Below are positions 12,627 through 22,844 of a stretch of DNA of 64,000 nt, one piece after another. The position numbers and the translations under genes are program-made. Position 1 is the first letter of the stretch; each line of letters opens with the position of its first letter. Source of the stretch: Embiotoca jacksoni (Eukaryota > Chordata > Actinopteri > Embiotocidae); assembly GCA_022577435.1 (NCBI GenBank), contig JAKOON010000004.1:4611001-4675000 (forward strand), written 5' to 3'. The notes beneath the pieces were generated by a model. The model was not told the DNA's origin and did not search any database. It worked only from the letters and a program-made list of their open reading frames with translations.

Positions 12627-14220
12627 GGCTCTCCCTCTATATGTATGTAAAAATAAGGTTTTATTTCTTGCTCGCTTTCTTTCCTGGTTGCTTCTTGCTG
12701 CTTCGCTCTACGTTTCGGCTCCCTTTGATGAGAGGAAGTGGCTGAACAGTCGACCTGCCGATGGAGACTTGAGTTGTGTGTGCACTTCAAAGCGTCGCGC
12801 CACCTTCAACGCCCACTGCAGGTCTCATCGACTGTGTTTTGTTCAACTGTCTTTCTCAAGGTCTGTTCTTCCCGACTGATCACTGACGGGCTCATCTGCT
12901 GCTGACTTTCTCCCTGATCGTATAATGTTCACTTTTTCTTAAACACACCTACATACACAGGTGACGTAATAATATGGGGGTTGAATTCTTTTAAGAGAAG
13001 TCACAATTGACTGAAAATAAATGTGTATCTTTCATTTTCAGAAATGTGGGAACCACTTTATTTGAACTCCCTCTCAGTATACAAAATCATTAATGGTTTG
13101 TACTCCGTTATACACAAAATGTTGTTGTCAGCATTTAAAAGACTACAAGTGTTTCCCAAAATAATTTTTTAATGTTTGTTGTCTTTTGTTTGTGTCTAAT
13201 TATAATAGACACAGATGCCTTACAGGAAGGGTTATAGTTGGGAAACGCAATCATTAACCTGCTTTAATATCTACTTACTACAATATCCTTGTGTTATAAA
13301 CAACATATTCAATGTTTATATGCTGCTTACACAGTGAATGCTGTATTAAGTGTCATATAATGATATATTTTGCTGGATTCTCCTGAAAAAATATGTGGTA
13401 CATTTATGTATATAATATTGCAGATTATCAAATTATCGGAGTACTAGTGTACAGTTATAGTTGAAATGCATACATTTTTTTTTGCAAAGGAATATATGAG
13501 TAATCTGAATTTTATTTCTTCATCACCCTGGATCTCTGCAGATACTTAACGGGTATTTTTGAAGACAAACTAACTGTAAAACTCCATCTGTGATCACAAC
13601 ATGTATCTAAAAACGTGGTATAAAGACCAAACCACAGATATAGGGAGTAGTTCACAACATGACGCACAAAATGTGCCTGTTGTTAAACAGTAAAAAAAGA
13701 GAAATGTGAACAGCAGGATGCAGAAAGATCGATTCGACACCTGTTGCTGGTTACAGCCTGTTTAAGTAACTGTATGTTCGAAAGGTCAAACAGGTTCCTT
13801 CTATGAGACTTAAATGTTAAGAGTGACTGTGTAAAGAAAGGGGTCACGGACCTCTGCATCCTTTAAAAGCTTTGTGTTGTTTCAAGTTGCATAATCACAC
13901 TGATCTGCAACAAAAAGTACTGAAGTGGCAGGCAGACAAGCGAGGCCAGCTTAGGTTGCACGGAGAGGAGATTTTATTTCGACACCAGTGTGTAAAATGT
14001 TTGAGACCTAAGACTGAGGCCTGACCTCAGGGGCCCGGACTCATCCAAGCTCCCGGGCCTCTACGATGCAGCAAGCACAACGTTTTTATTTTCAATGAAA
14101 TCTAAACAGAAACACAAAATACAACAAATTAAAAACGAATTCATAGCTCGTTTACAAAACAACAACAACAACAAAAAAAAAAATCAAATAAGCTGTTTGT
14201 GTGCAGCGGCTGCTTGTTTA

Positions 14221-14247
14221 CCACGTGACCTTTTCTGGGTGTTTCTT

Positions 14248-14281
<34 letters not shown>

Positions 14282-14298
14282 ACATGATTGTGACGTCA
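14221..14298 (+). promoter_or_regulatory. lamp1 promoter motifs: CLEAR-like E-box and CRE
   Basis: At 14221-14230 the sequence CCACGTGACC contains CACGTGAC, the core of the CLEAR element (GTCACGTGAC) bound by TFEB/TFE3 at lysosomal genes. A perfect palindromic CRE, TGACGTCA, lies at 14291-14298, and a related TCACATGA precedes it at about 14280. Both lie 260-340 bp upstream of the lamp1-like start codon. The motifs are seen directly; function is inferred from the family of the downstream gene. Confidence 0.5.
14250..14280. repeat. (GT)n microsatellite in lamp1 promoter
   Basis: About 15 GT units directly between the CLEAR-like box and the CRE. Confidence 0.95.
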
Positions 14299-14561
14299 CT
14301 GCTCGCAGCGGTGGCGGTGATAAACAGTTAAAGGCGAGCACAAATTAACCTCACAGCCAGCAGAAATAAACGGTACAAAAAAACAACAACAACAAAAAAA
14401 GAAAGACAAAAGTTTAGACCCGCTACCACAAACGTGAGCTGTTTTTTTTTGTTGTCAAGAACGAGGCTTCATCACCGCGTTTGACTTTCGCTGCTTCTCA
14501 GCCGAGCTAGCGCAGCAGCATCAGCTAACCCTCGCCTGCCGAGGAGAGAAACGGGAGAAAC

Positions 14562-17500
14562 ATGACGCGGATCCTCGGTGGTGTTCAGTCATGGAGCCTG
14601 GGAGTTACGTTACCGCTCCTCTTAGGTGAGTAGTTGTCCGGTTCATCTTGCATTTTACCTGTCGGGGAGGGAGGGGGGGGGACGGCAACGAGATGATCTG
14701 TCCTCCAGCACCGGGACCGCGTCGTTAAAACATTTACACCGACCCTGATAACAACCACGGGCTCTCTAAAGACAAGATGTCACTGTAGTTCCTCAGGCCG
14801 AAACATGTACTGAGTGTTGTTGTTTGTAAAAAAAACAAACACATCTGAGATTAAAGGGAGCGGAATCTCTAATGCAGTTGATTGTATCAAAATTCCCCGA
14901 ACTCTTGAGACATTGTTGCCTGTTTGTGCTTTCATCACCTGGTGCCTATTGTGACGTCACTACAAAGAAACATTTATCAGCAAGTATATATATATATATA
15001 TATATATTCACGTGGAAGAATGAAGTATTTGAGTCCGTTTCTTTAGTTATCCGTAATTATAATGGAGGTGTGCTATGAATATTAGTGGAAAGTAACAAAT
15101 ACATAAAGCTCACGTGACTTGCTTAAATATAGTTTTGAAATAACCTCACGGTACCTCGGTATTTATATAATCTTGGATAGTTATTTGTGTCTGATTTCAG
15201 GTTTACATACTAAATTGAGAGAGAGAGAGAGAGAGAGAGAAAAAAAAAGTCTCCAGAATTTTTTTAATTTGCAAACATCGTTCATTTTAAAGTAAAAACT
15301 GCTCAACACTCTGCTGCTGGAGGTCCAACCTTCCACATCACACTTTGGACCACACTAGTTGTGAAGTCACATGCTTGTTAAACTCAGATTTGAGGTAAAC
15401 TCAGAGAAACCTTTAGCAGAGGAATGTGAAAACGGCTTTCTGGAGTCGACCTCAGCCCGGGTCAAACAGCCAAGTGAAGTAACGATAAGCTAAACACTTG
15501 TAGGTTTTTTTTTTTATTGTACTTTCTAAAGATTGAATCATCAATTTCATAGATTGATTTATTGACCAAAAAAAGGTGCTCATATGTGCTGTGTTTCAGA
15601 TCAAAGTTCACAGACTGGTCTGAACAGAACAAACAACTTAAAGTAAACATGGCAAACTGGGCTCTTAAGAAATTGACAATCTTCCCACATTTTTGGAACC
15701 AAAGATTAGTTGTAAAAATAATCAGTACATTAATTGACAATGAAAATAACTGTTATCTGCAGCCTCACACATCTAACAACAACACGTATCTGACGGCTGC
15801 GGTTACTAATTGATCACTGGCCATTTAGCAAAATGTGTAGATAGTACCTGGTACTACATTGGTGTCACTTCTGTCGAGATTCCAAGCGAGTTAAGCCGAT
15901 ACTAAAAGGTGACGTGGAAACACTGCCGACTCCTGATTGGCCAGAGAAAAACGTCACAATCCCTGCGCATGCGAAAAGGAACAGCCTGCAATAACCTGCT
16001 GTTGTTAATTAGCTGTGCTGGTATTGCAGCCATAATATTTATTTATTATTTTTTTTATTCACTGGACTACTTGATTAATGGCAACCTTTTTAAAATCACA
16101 CCCTGATCAGTTAAGGAGGAACAGCATCGCCCTCATATTCTCCATTGTCGCGTTGAGGATGACGTCACGGCAGCTTCATTCCACATCGCTATAGTAACAA
16201 AGTCACATTTGAAGGGGGTACTATCTGAGCTGGAAAACTTGATTAAAAAAAAAGTACCTGCTACCAAAGATGAGTCGAGCCGAGCCGCTACCGGCAGAGG
16301 GAAAGAGGCTCTTGATGGTAAATGTCTGAGTTGAATGTAAGCAATGAAAATGTATTATTGGTTCTTTATTTTCTATGTACTTCGTGTAATTTCTGTCCTG
16401 TCGTATTTACCCGTTGATTTTATCGTCGACCGTCTTGAACCTCTGTTGTACTTGACTTACAAGCGAGCATGTTTTGCAGCTGCTGCCCTGCACCAGGGTT
16501 TTGCCACCGTTGCCCCGCCCACGGACGCCCAAACCACTGCTGCGCCGGACAAAGAACCCGAGAGACCTGAAAGGGGAAACTACACAGTCAGCGGCACTAA
16601 TGGCACGGCCTGTTTACTGGCGTACATGGGCCTCCAGCTCAACTTCTCCTACAGCTCGGTCTCCCAGAATAAGGTGCCTGAATAAAACCACTTATTCACA
16701 AATTATATGCACATATTCGCAGGTGTTCGAACGCTAAATTTTCCCTCATTTTATTCACAGACTGTGCAAGTTGTCGTGAACCTTAAGCCTAATGTGACGA
16801 AGACCTCCGGGTCGTGTGACCCAGACAGCGCCTCCCTGCGGCTCACGACAGATGCAGAGAAAACCAACCTCACCTTCATCTTCTTTTTGGTGAGTTACTC
16901 CGTCATGTGACATTTATCCTTGAACACGAGAACTTTAGTAGCGCTTAAAATGACACTTACTTTTAGCACTTTGTAGTTTGGCTTTCTGGAAGAAATTGTA
17001 TTTTCTTGATTCCTGTTGTTCTGGGTTTTGTACCCTCATGGTTGAAATGCACATATTGTAAATCGCTTTGGATAAAAGCGTCAGCTAAATGAAATGTAAT
17101 GTAATGTAATGTAATCCTTTCTTCATCTTGTGCTCCCTGAAAAAGCCTCTAGAGGGCGTCAGGAGCTCGAAGTCAAGCAGCTTGATTTGCAGTGGTAATG
17201 ACTCGGGGGTCTCCCTGTTTGTTTCCAGAATATTACGTCCAATAAGTACCACTTGAGTGAAGTGTCTCTGTCAGCTGCCTGGCCAGACATGAAAGGTGAG
17301 TGCGCTTCACTCATGCTCGCAACCTTGTTTCTGATTGATACGCAGAGTCCTATTCTGTTATCCCAGCATTGTGTTTGTGGTGTCATCAGGGGTTGTTGCT
17401 GACTGAAAGGAGTGTGACTGTGATCTTATGAACTCATAACAAAGTAAATATATGCCCATGAACGGATGTGTAGGGCCCCACACCTGCTCTGCCTTTGAGT

Positions 17501-18964
17501 AAATCCATAATTGATGATGATTTGGTGTTAATAAATATATATAAAATATTTGTAAATTGTACGGTGAAAGTATATCCACGTGTATTTTAAACTGAAAATA
17601 GAAACAGCTGTTTGAAATGTGATCCAAATCAGCCACCTTGCAATAAATCCTGTATTTGTGAAGTATGAAGTTTTGATGTCAGAAGTGATCTAATATTTTG
17701 TCCATCATGGACAAAATCTTATTCATCTTTAATGATTTAAAAAGGCTAGGTGTTGCAAATACATAGATAGAATTTTCTAAAGTTTATCTGGCTTTATTAT
17801 TTACATAAGACTGCAGTACACAAACAGCATCACTACAATGAGAAGTTGTTTGGTGGTGAACTGGATCAGTATTTTGGAAAGTAATCCGCTTTTTTTTTTT
17901 TTTTTTTTAATTAATTTTTTTTTTAACAAAGGTGTTGTAAAAGATCCTGTTGTAAAAGATCCTTGATCCTCCTCAGATCTTTGTTCGTAAAAGTTACTGT
18001 TTTGGGCAAAGAGTGAGGACGATCACATAAACGAAACAAGCATGCAGCTCGGTTCCACATCAAACCAGGCTCGTTTCACAAGTTCAAGTTGTGTTATTGC
18101 AGACGCTGTCAGGTTTTGGTACGGGTGGAATAAAAGGCAAAAACACAGCTTTTTTTTGCCGTTGTTGTCTTTCAAGCAAAACAGAAATGATCGTGTTTTC
18201 CATCATGTTTCCTGGTAATATAGATACGTAGGTTTAGTTATGCGTGTTCAGCCAGTGGCTCCAAACCACATCTGATTAGCTGACTTGGCTCTAAAGATGA
18301 GTAACACAAATATTTTTACCAGAAGGGTAAAGACAGGAAGTTTGATCAAAACTAAAAAAAAAACGATTTATGGATTTAGATTTGGCAAATACAAGTGATA
18401 ATTCAACAATCAAGACATGGACTCACGGTTTGAACTCGGACGGTGTGTTTATTCGATCCCTTTCTCCTTTCATATGAATCTGTTTTCCACGTTGAACACC
18501 GGACACCACCCCGACCACGGTTTCACTCCTCACTCTTGTCTTCTGCCGTAGCGCCCTTCTCGGCCAGTAACCGCAGTCTGGACTACCTGCAAGGAACCCT
18601 GGGATTCTCCTACATGTGCCACGATGAGCAAACGCTGAACGTGGTCAACGATTTGTCCATCAACACCTTCCAGCTGCAGGTGCAGCCGTTCGGTATCACG
18701 GGAAATCAGTTTGGATTGGGTAAACACTTTCACCAGAAACAACCTGCTAAAATTCAAAACCACTTCTTTGCTCTAATTCATCCCCCCTCACATGTCTCTG
18801 TCTGTCTCTCTCTCTCTCTGTCAGCTGAGGAATGCCAGCTGGATGAAGATGACATGTTGATCCCCATCATCGTCGGAGCGGCTTTAGCAGGTCTCGTCCT
18901 CGTCGTGCTCTTGGCCTACCTCATTGGCAGGAAGAGGAGCCACGCTGGCTACCAAACCATCTGA
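14562..18964 (+). CDS. lamp1: Lysosome-associated membrane glycoprotein 1-like, single luminal LAMP domain
   Basis: Six exons join in phase: 14562-14625, 16480-16673, 16761-16889, 17229-17295, 18552-18719 and 18825-18964, giving about 253 residues. Exon 1 encodes a signal peptide. Exon 2 starts with a Pro/Thr-rich hinge (VAPPTDAQTTAAP) and enters a LAMP domain (NGTACLLAYMGLQLNFSY). The four domain cysteines are visible (TACLL, GSCD, YMCHD, EECQL), with about seven N-glycosylation sequons. The last exon gives a transmembrane helix and the tail GRKRSHAGYQTI, ending in the lysosomal-sorting motif GYQTI typical of LAMP1. LAMP1 and LAMP2 normally have two luminal domains and about 400 residues. 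Here the hinge and membrane-proximal domain follow the signal peptide directly, and no exon for the N-terminal domain was recognised in the 1.85-kb first intron. The exon 2 donor (AAG/GTGCCT) is weak. Confidence 0.85.
14952..14959 (+). promoter_or_regulatory. Perfect CRE in lamp1 intron 1
   Basis: TGACGTCA, extended palindrome GTGACGTCAC. The second of three perfect CREs within 1.9 kb (the others are at 14291 and 16160). Confidence 0.4.
15110..15118 (+). promoter_or_regulatory. CLEAR-like box in lamp1 intron 1
   Basis: TCACGTGAC matches nine of the ten bases of the palindromic CLEAR consensus GTCACGTGAC. It lies about 490 bp after exon 1. Confidence 0.4.
15843..16320. mobile_element. Probable transposon-derived segment before lamp1 exon 2
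   Basis: The block starts with GTACCTGGTACTACATTGG and GTCGAGATTCCAAGCGAG and ends with AGTACCTGCTACC and GAGTCGAGCCGAGCCGCTACC. Such GTACC and CGAGCCGAGC ends, a GTGACGT-GGAAACACTGC segment and a GATTGGCCAGAGA segment resemble, from memory, a non-autonomous DNA element dispersed in teleost genomes. It contains an NRF1-like site (TGCGCATGCG, about 15963-15972) and a perfect CRE (16160-16167), so a promoter-like function is an alternative reading. Terminal inverted repeats are not clean. Confidence 0.4.
17000..17115 (+). mobile_element. LINE/SINE 3' tail fragment in lamp1 intron 3
   Basis: The sequence TCGCTTTGGATAAAAGCGTC forms a short hairpin (CGCTTT pairing with AAAGCG) and is followed by AAATGAAATGTAATG and a (TGTAA)n run ending at about 17114. 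This hairpin plus short-repeat tail is the conserved 3' end shared by many fish SINEs and their partner LINEs. Only the tail is recognisable; the 5' boundary is a guess. Confidence 0.65.
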
Positions 18965-20826
18965 GGTCACTTGCCACTCACGTGTTCGTCGAGGCCGGAG
19001 CGCGCCACCCCGCCCTTAAAATTAACCACTGTTTGACGAGACGTAACACTCCGCCCGCCCTCCCCTTCTGTCCCTCCGTCCTCCGTCTCTCTCAACCCCC
19101 CACCCCCCCCCACCCCCCCGCCTCAGTGTGTGTGTGTGTGCCGTTCTTCGCCCTCATCAGTAACACTAGTCATTATCACTTTGTGGAGGTTGATATGCGC
19201 TTTTTAAACTGACCCGCTCTCTCATAAAAAAAAGGGACTGCTGGGAGATCGTAATGGAGGGTTTGACTGGTGCCGTGTAAAAGTCGGGGGGTGCATGTTG
19301 ATCAGAGGGTCGACGAGAGTTCTCATGTTGTGTTGATACAATTTACGATTTCTGTGAAAGGAATTTTGAGGGATTTGTGGGGATTGCTACTATAGATTTT
19401 CTTGTTCATTTTTTTTTGGGCGACCATTTTTGATGGTCTCGCCCCAAACAGGTTTGTTGTTATAAAGGGAATATTTCTGCCTGTTACATTTAATCCCACT
19501 CCGACAGTAAACAGCTGACATTTTTGTTATTGCAAGTTGTTTGGGCATTTTAAGGACTCCTTTAGTAGCGAAGATGCTTTTTTTTTTTTTTTTTTTGACT
19601 TGGGTTAGTGATGAAATTCCCTTCACTCCCTCTTAGAGGTACGCTTTATGTTTTGTTTGAATACTCTAGATAGTTGTCAGCTTTGTGAGATTGGAGACAA
19701 TTTCATCTTTTATTCACTGCACTGAAAAGAATAGTTTGGAATTCAGGGGGAATTCGCTTTCTTTACAAGATGTGATGTCCACCCTCACATCGGCTAAATA
19801 TCAAGCAACAGCCAGTGTTAGCTTAGCTTAGATATCTTAGCCTTGCTTAGCTCCACCTAAACCAGCGGAATAAGCTTCTTTAGTGTGAACAATAACAAAT
19901 TGATACTCGACACACGTTTTCTATCACAACGGCTTAAATTCAACAGCATGTTCAAGCTTTTTCTCTATGCATTTCTTTACATTTTCAATTGATAAAGTTC
20001 ACACTTCTGAGCAGCGATCTACTCAGAACTGGGTCGTGTTCTGCGGGTTGGAGACCCCGGCCTTGGTCTGACTCCTCGGATGTTTAACACTGGTATAACC
20101 CAGCTGACTATTTCAGTCGATATTCTCCCTGCCATCTGATATCGGTGCGATACCATTTTTTAATAATCCCTGTCACCATAACCCCTGGCAGCCACCTACA
20201 CACTGAAAATATCAAGTTTTTAAGAACATTTGGATCATACAATAACACTGGCCTGCTTTTGCAGGGATTTAATCATTTTAGTGCCAAAGCTGGCTTCCTC
20301 ATGTACAAATGTTTCACCACAACAAGTTTGCAAGCAACACTATTTTGCACTGTCGCTCCAGTTTAGCGCTGCCCAAGACGATTATGATTGGTTTAAAGAA
20401 AAGGCCTGGATGTTTTTTTGTTTCCCCCTTTAGCAGAATGATATATGGGTGCAACCAGACTACTCTCCAGGGCCGGCACGGCGCGGTGGAGATAGGTCAG
20501 GCTTTGAAAGACAAATAATCGTCTACAGAACCACAACTTCTTATCTTATCCTTTGGTTTTTGTATTGATTGAATAAATTAGGGTTAATTCATGAGCTTCG
20601 GAGAAGCTGATAGGTAGATTTTGTTAACTTTGGTTAGAGACAGTTTAACTTCCCTCCTTCTGCCTTCAGTCTTTATGCGAAGCTAATTTTATTTTGGCTG
20701 TAGCTTTATATTCACTGTATAGACATAGGAATGGTCCAAATATTCTTCTCGTGTAACTCGGCACAAAAGCAAAAACGTGTGTATCCCACAGTGATGATAC
20801 ATGTGGATTTTGCTGTTACACACACA

Positions 20827-20858
<32 letters not shown>

Positions 20859-21420
20859 CACCAGGATTTGCTTAAACAATCTATTTAATCGGTTTAAGTG
20901 GATGCAGAAGCTCAGGACATCTCTGTCTGAACTCAACACTGTTGATTTCTTACAGTCCACTGGGTGTTGATTGGTTTGAATTTGGGCCCTCTTGGGATTT
21001 TTGGTTGCTGAAGGAGAAAGAAGTTGCACTGAAGTCCTGAGGAAAAAAGCCCTGTGTAATTATTACAAAAGCCAAAATGCTCTGGTCAATGTTCATCAGT
21101 GCCTTCCCAGTTGTAACGTGGATGGGATCCAAGTAAAGCCAATATTACAGAGGTACTCACTCACTCACTGACACTGTGTGCTGCCATGTATGGGACATTT
21201 TCTTTGTGTCTCACATAGCCTTCATTGTACTGTTACTAGATATGCATTGTTTGATGTAGTAGGAGAAAATAGTTATTTATGTTTTTTTGTGTTTTCCCCT
21301 CCCTCATCCTAATATCCTTATAGTGATTTAATAAGGTTTTAATGAATTAAGGATTTTGTTTGAACTGTTTTTTAATGGACAGATTGATTAAAGTGAAAGA
21401 ACGACGCTGTTTGACTTTTG
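18965..21420 (+). other. 3' UTR of lamp1-like gene (probable)
   Basis: No exon-like coding sequence. Candidate polyadenylation signals are AATAAA at 20572-20577 and ATTAAA at about 21387-21392. A C-rich stretch (about 19096-19122), a poly-T tract (about 19577-19594) and a CA/CGCA microsatellite (20819-20861) lie inside. Mammalian LAMP1 has a shorter UTR, so the gene may end at the first signal. Confidence 0.45.
20819..20861. repeat. (CA)n / (CGCA)n compound microsatellite
   Basis: CA units flank four CGCA units. A polymorphic-type tract in the presumed lamp1 3' UTR. Confidence 0.9.
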
Positions 21421-22844
21421 GTTTTGCCTCCATGCTGTTCACCAGCAGTCAAACCTGTTCCTGGTTGGTTCTATTTGTTTGGAGTCTCTTGAAGTGTAGG
21501 TAATTGTGGTATTGAGTAACATGAAAGACTATATTCCATCATTATTGACTAAAGAATCTGAACAAATATTCACTTTTATGAAGAGTTAAACCACAGTTTT
21601 AGTTTTGAGGTTTGGATAAAGTTGAACAAATAACTCAAAAAACAGAAGTGCAGAGACTGACTCGTACCTGTCAAACATCCTCAGGCACAAGGGCCTCTTA
21701 CAGGAAGATCATCTGAATAAAGTCAGGAAAAGGTACATTTATTAGGCTTTGTTGTGGATTTGCATGGGTGTGGCCAGAAAAAAATTACTTAGCCAAGATG
21801 CAAAACGATGTCAGAGATGCAAAATATCCACAAAGAAATGCATAACAATTCCAAACGGACACAAAACTAAAAAGTAATTCAGTCTTGCTTCTATATAGAA
21901 GAGGAACAGGGCCCATCGTCTCATAATCTGTCCATGGGTGTTTGGAGTTCAAAATAGCAGCTTTTTATTGATATTATTTGATATAATGTTAATGAGTTTG
22001 TTTATCTTCATAACTAATGAGAGGGTGCAGTTTATTATTGCCAAGAACCAGGAATTTAAAGATGGATTTTCTGTGCAGATTTGAAGTGGTTTATAAATTT
22101 AGCTAACAAAGGAATACAGCCTCCAATTCTCATTTATAGTCAATAATTACCTGTTTACTGTACAACAGGGACAAAAAGCTTAACAAGCATTTTGTCAGGG
22201 CTCAGTATTCGACAGCTTGATTTGCTGTTGCAGAAACGTAATTCATACAGGTCAGTCCATTTGTTTGTGACTCAGCAGTCGCAGATTTCTTACTTTATTA
22301 CGCAGCTACAGGTTTAGAGTTACTTAATTAACTAGTGTTTAAGGCAGCCACAAAAGGAATACCTCTTACCTTTGTTTGGCTTTGAAGTTGAGTTCTGTAA
22401 ATTTGGACAGTAATCATAACACCAAAGTCTACGATCGATTGTACTTCTTCATGTCGCTTTGACAGTCATACAGAGACGGAACAGAAACTACCGTTCTCCA
22501 CAGTAACAAAGCAAAGCTGATCAGAATGGCAAAAGTGTAAGTAATTAAAAGATATTACAGATTTAAAGACTTTGTGCAAAGCATCAGGTGTGATGACCTT
22601 GAAGTATTGACTGTATTTATAGCAGGCAAAAGAAAGGGCTAAAAAAAACGTGAGCACACCCTTGATATTTGGATATCTAGTCTGCTGGATTAGAGTTTAA
22701 TACATGGACTCATCACAGAGGTATCCAGAACCAGACATCAGTTTGTCCATTTGGTAAGAGTTCAAAGTTCCTGATTGTAGCGTTTGTCGGACTGAAAGTC
22801 TTATAGTTTTAGAAATCCAGTCAAAGAGGGGGAACGGGGGATCT
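21421..22844. other. Region between lamp1 and grtp1 3' ends
   Basis: AT-rich DNA between two convergent genes, without recognisable exons or mobile elements. The part nearest 22844 is probably grtp1 3' UTR. Minus-strand AATAAA signals correspond to TTTATT at about 21736 and 21963; which is used is unknown. Confidence 0.4.

Larger units (their letters stand above)
12627..14561. other. Head-to-head intergenic region, cd247-like / lamp1
   Basis: About 1.9 kb between the divergent start codons of the cd247-like gene (-) and the lamp1-like gene (+). The first part is AT-rich and featureless. From about 13.9 kb it becomes more GC-rich and holds the motifs described for the lamp1 promoter, plus a GT microsatellite at 14250-14280. 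No coding exon is seen. Confidence 0.6.
14626..16479 (+). other. Intron 1 of lamp1-like gene
   Basis: Holds a second perfect CRE (14952-14959), a near-perfect CLEAR box (TCACGTGAC, 15110-15118), a TA microsatellite (about 14985-15006), a GA microsatellite (about 15217-15240) and a probable transposon remnant (15843-16320). I translated the region looking for an N-terminal LAMP domain (NGTAC, four cysteines) and saw none. Confidence 0.6.

Noticed and set aside
16474..16737. Alternative frame over lamp1 exon 2
   Set aside because: It is Arg/Pro-rich and lacks the LAMP cysteines. The other frame is in phase with exons 1 and 3.
18780..18830. CT-rich tract as a separate regulatory element
   Set aside because: It is the polypyrimidine tract of the lamp1 exon 6 acceptor.
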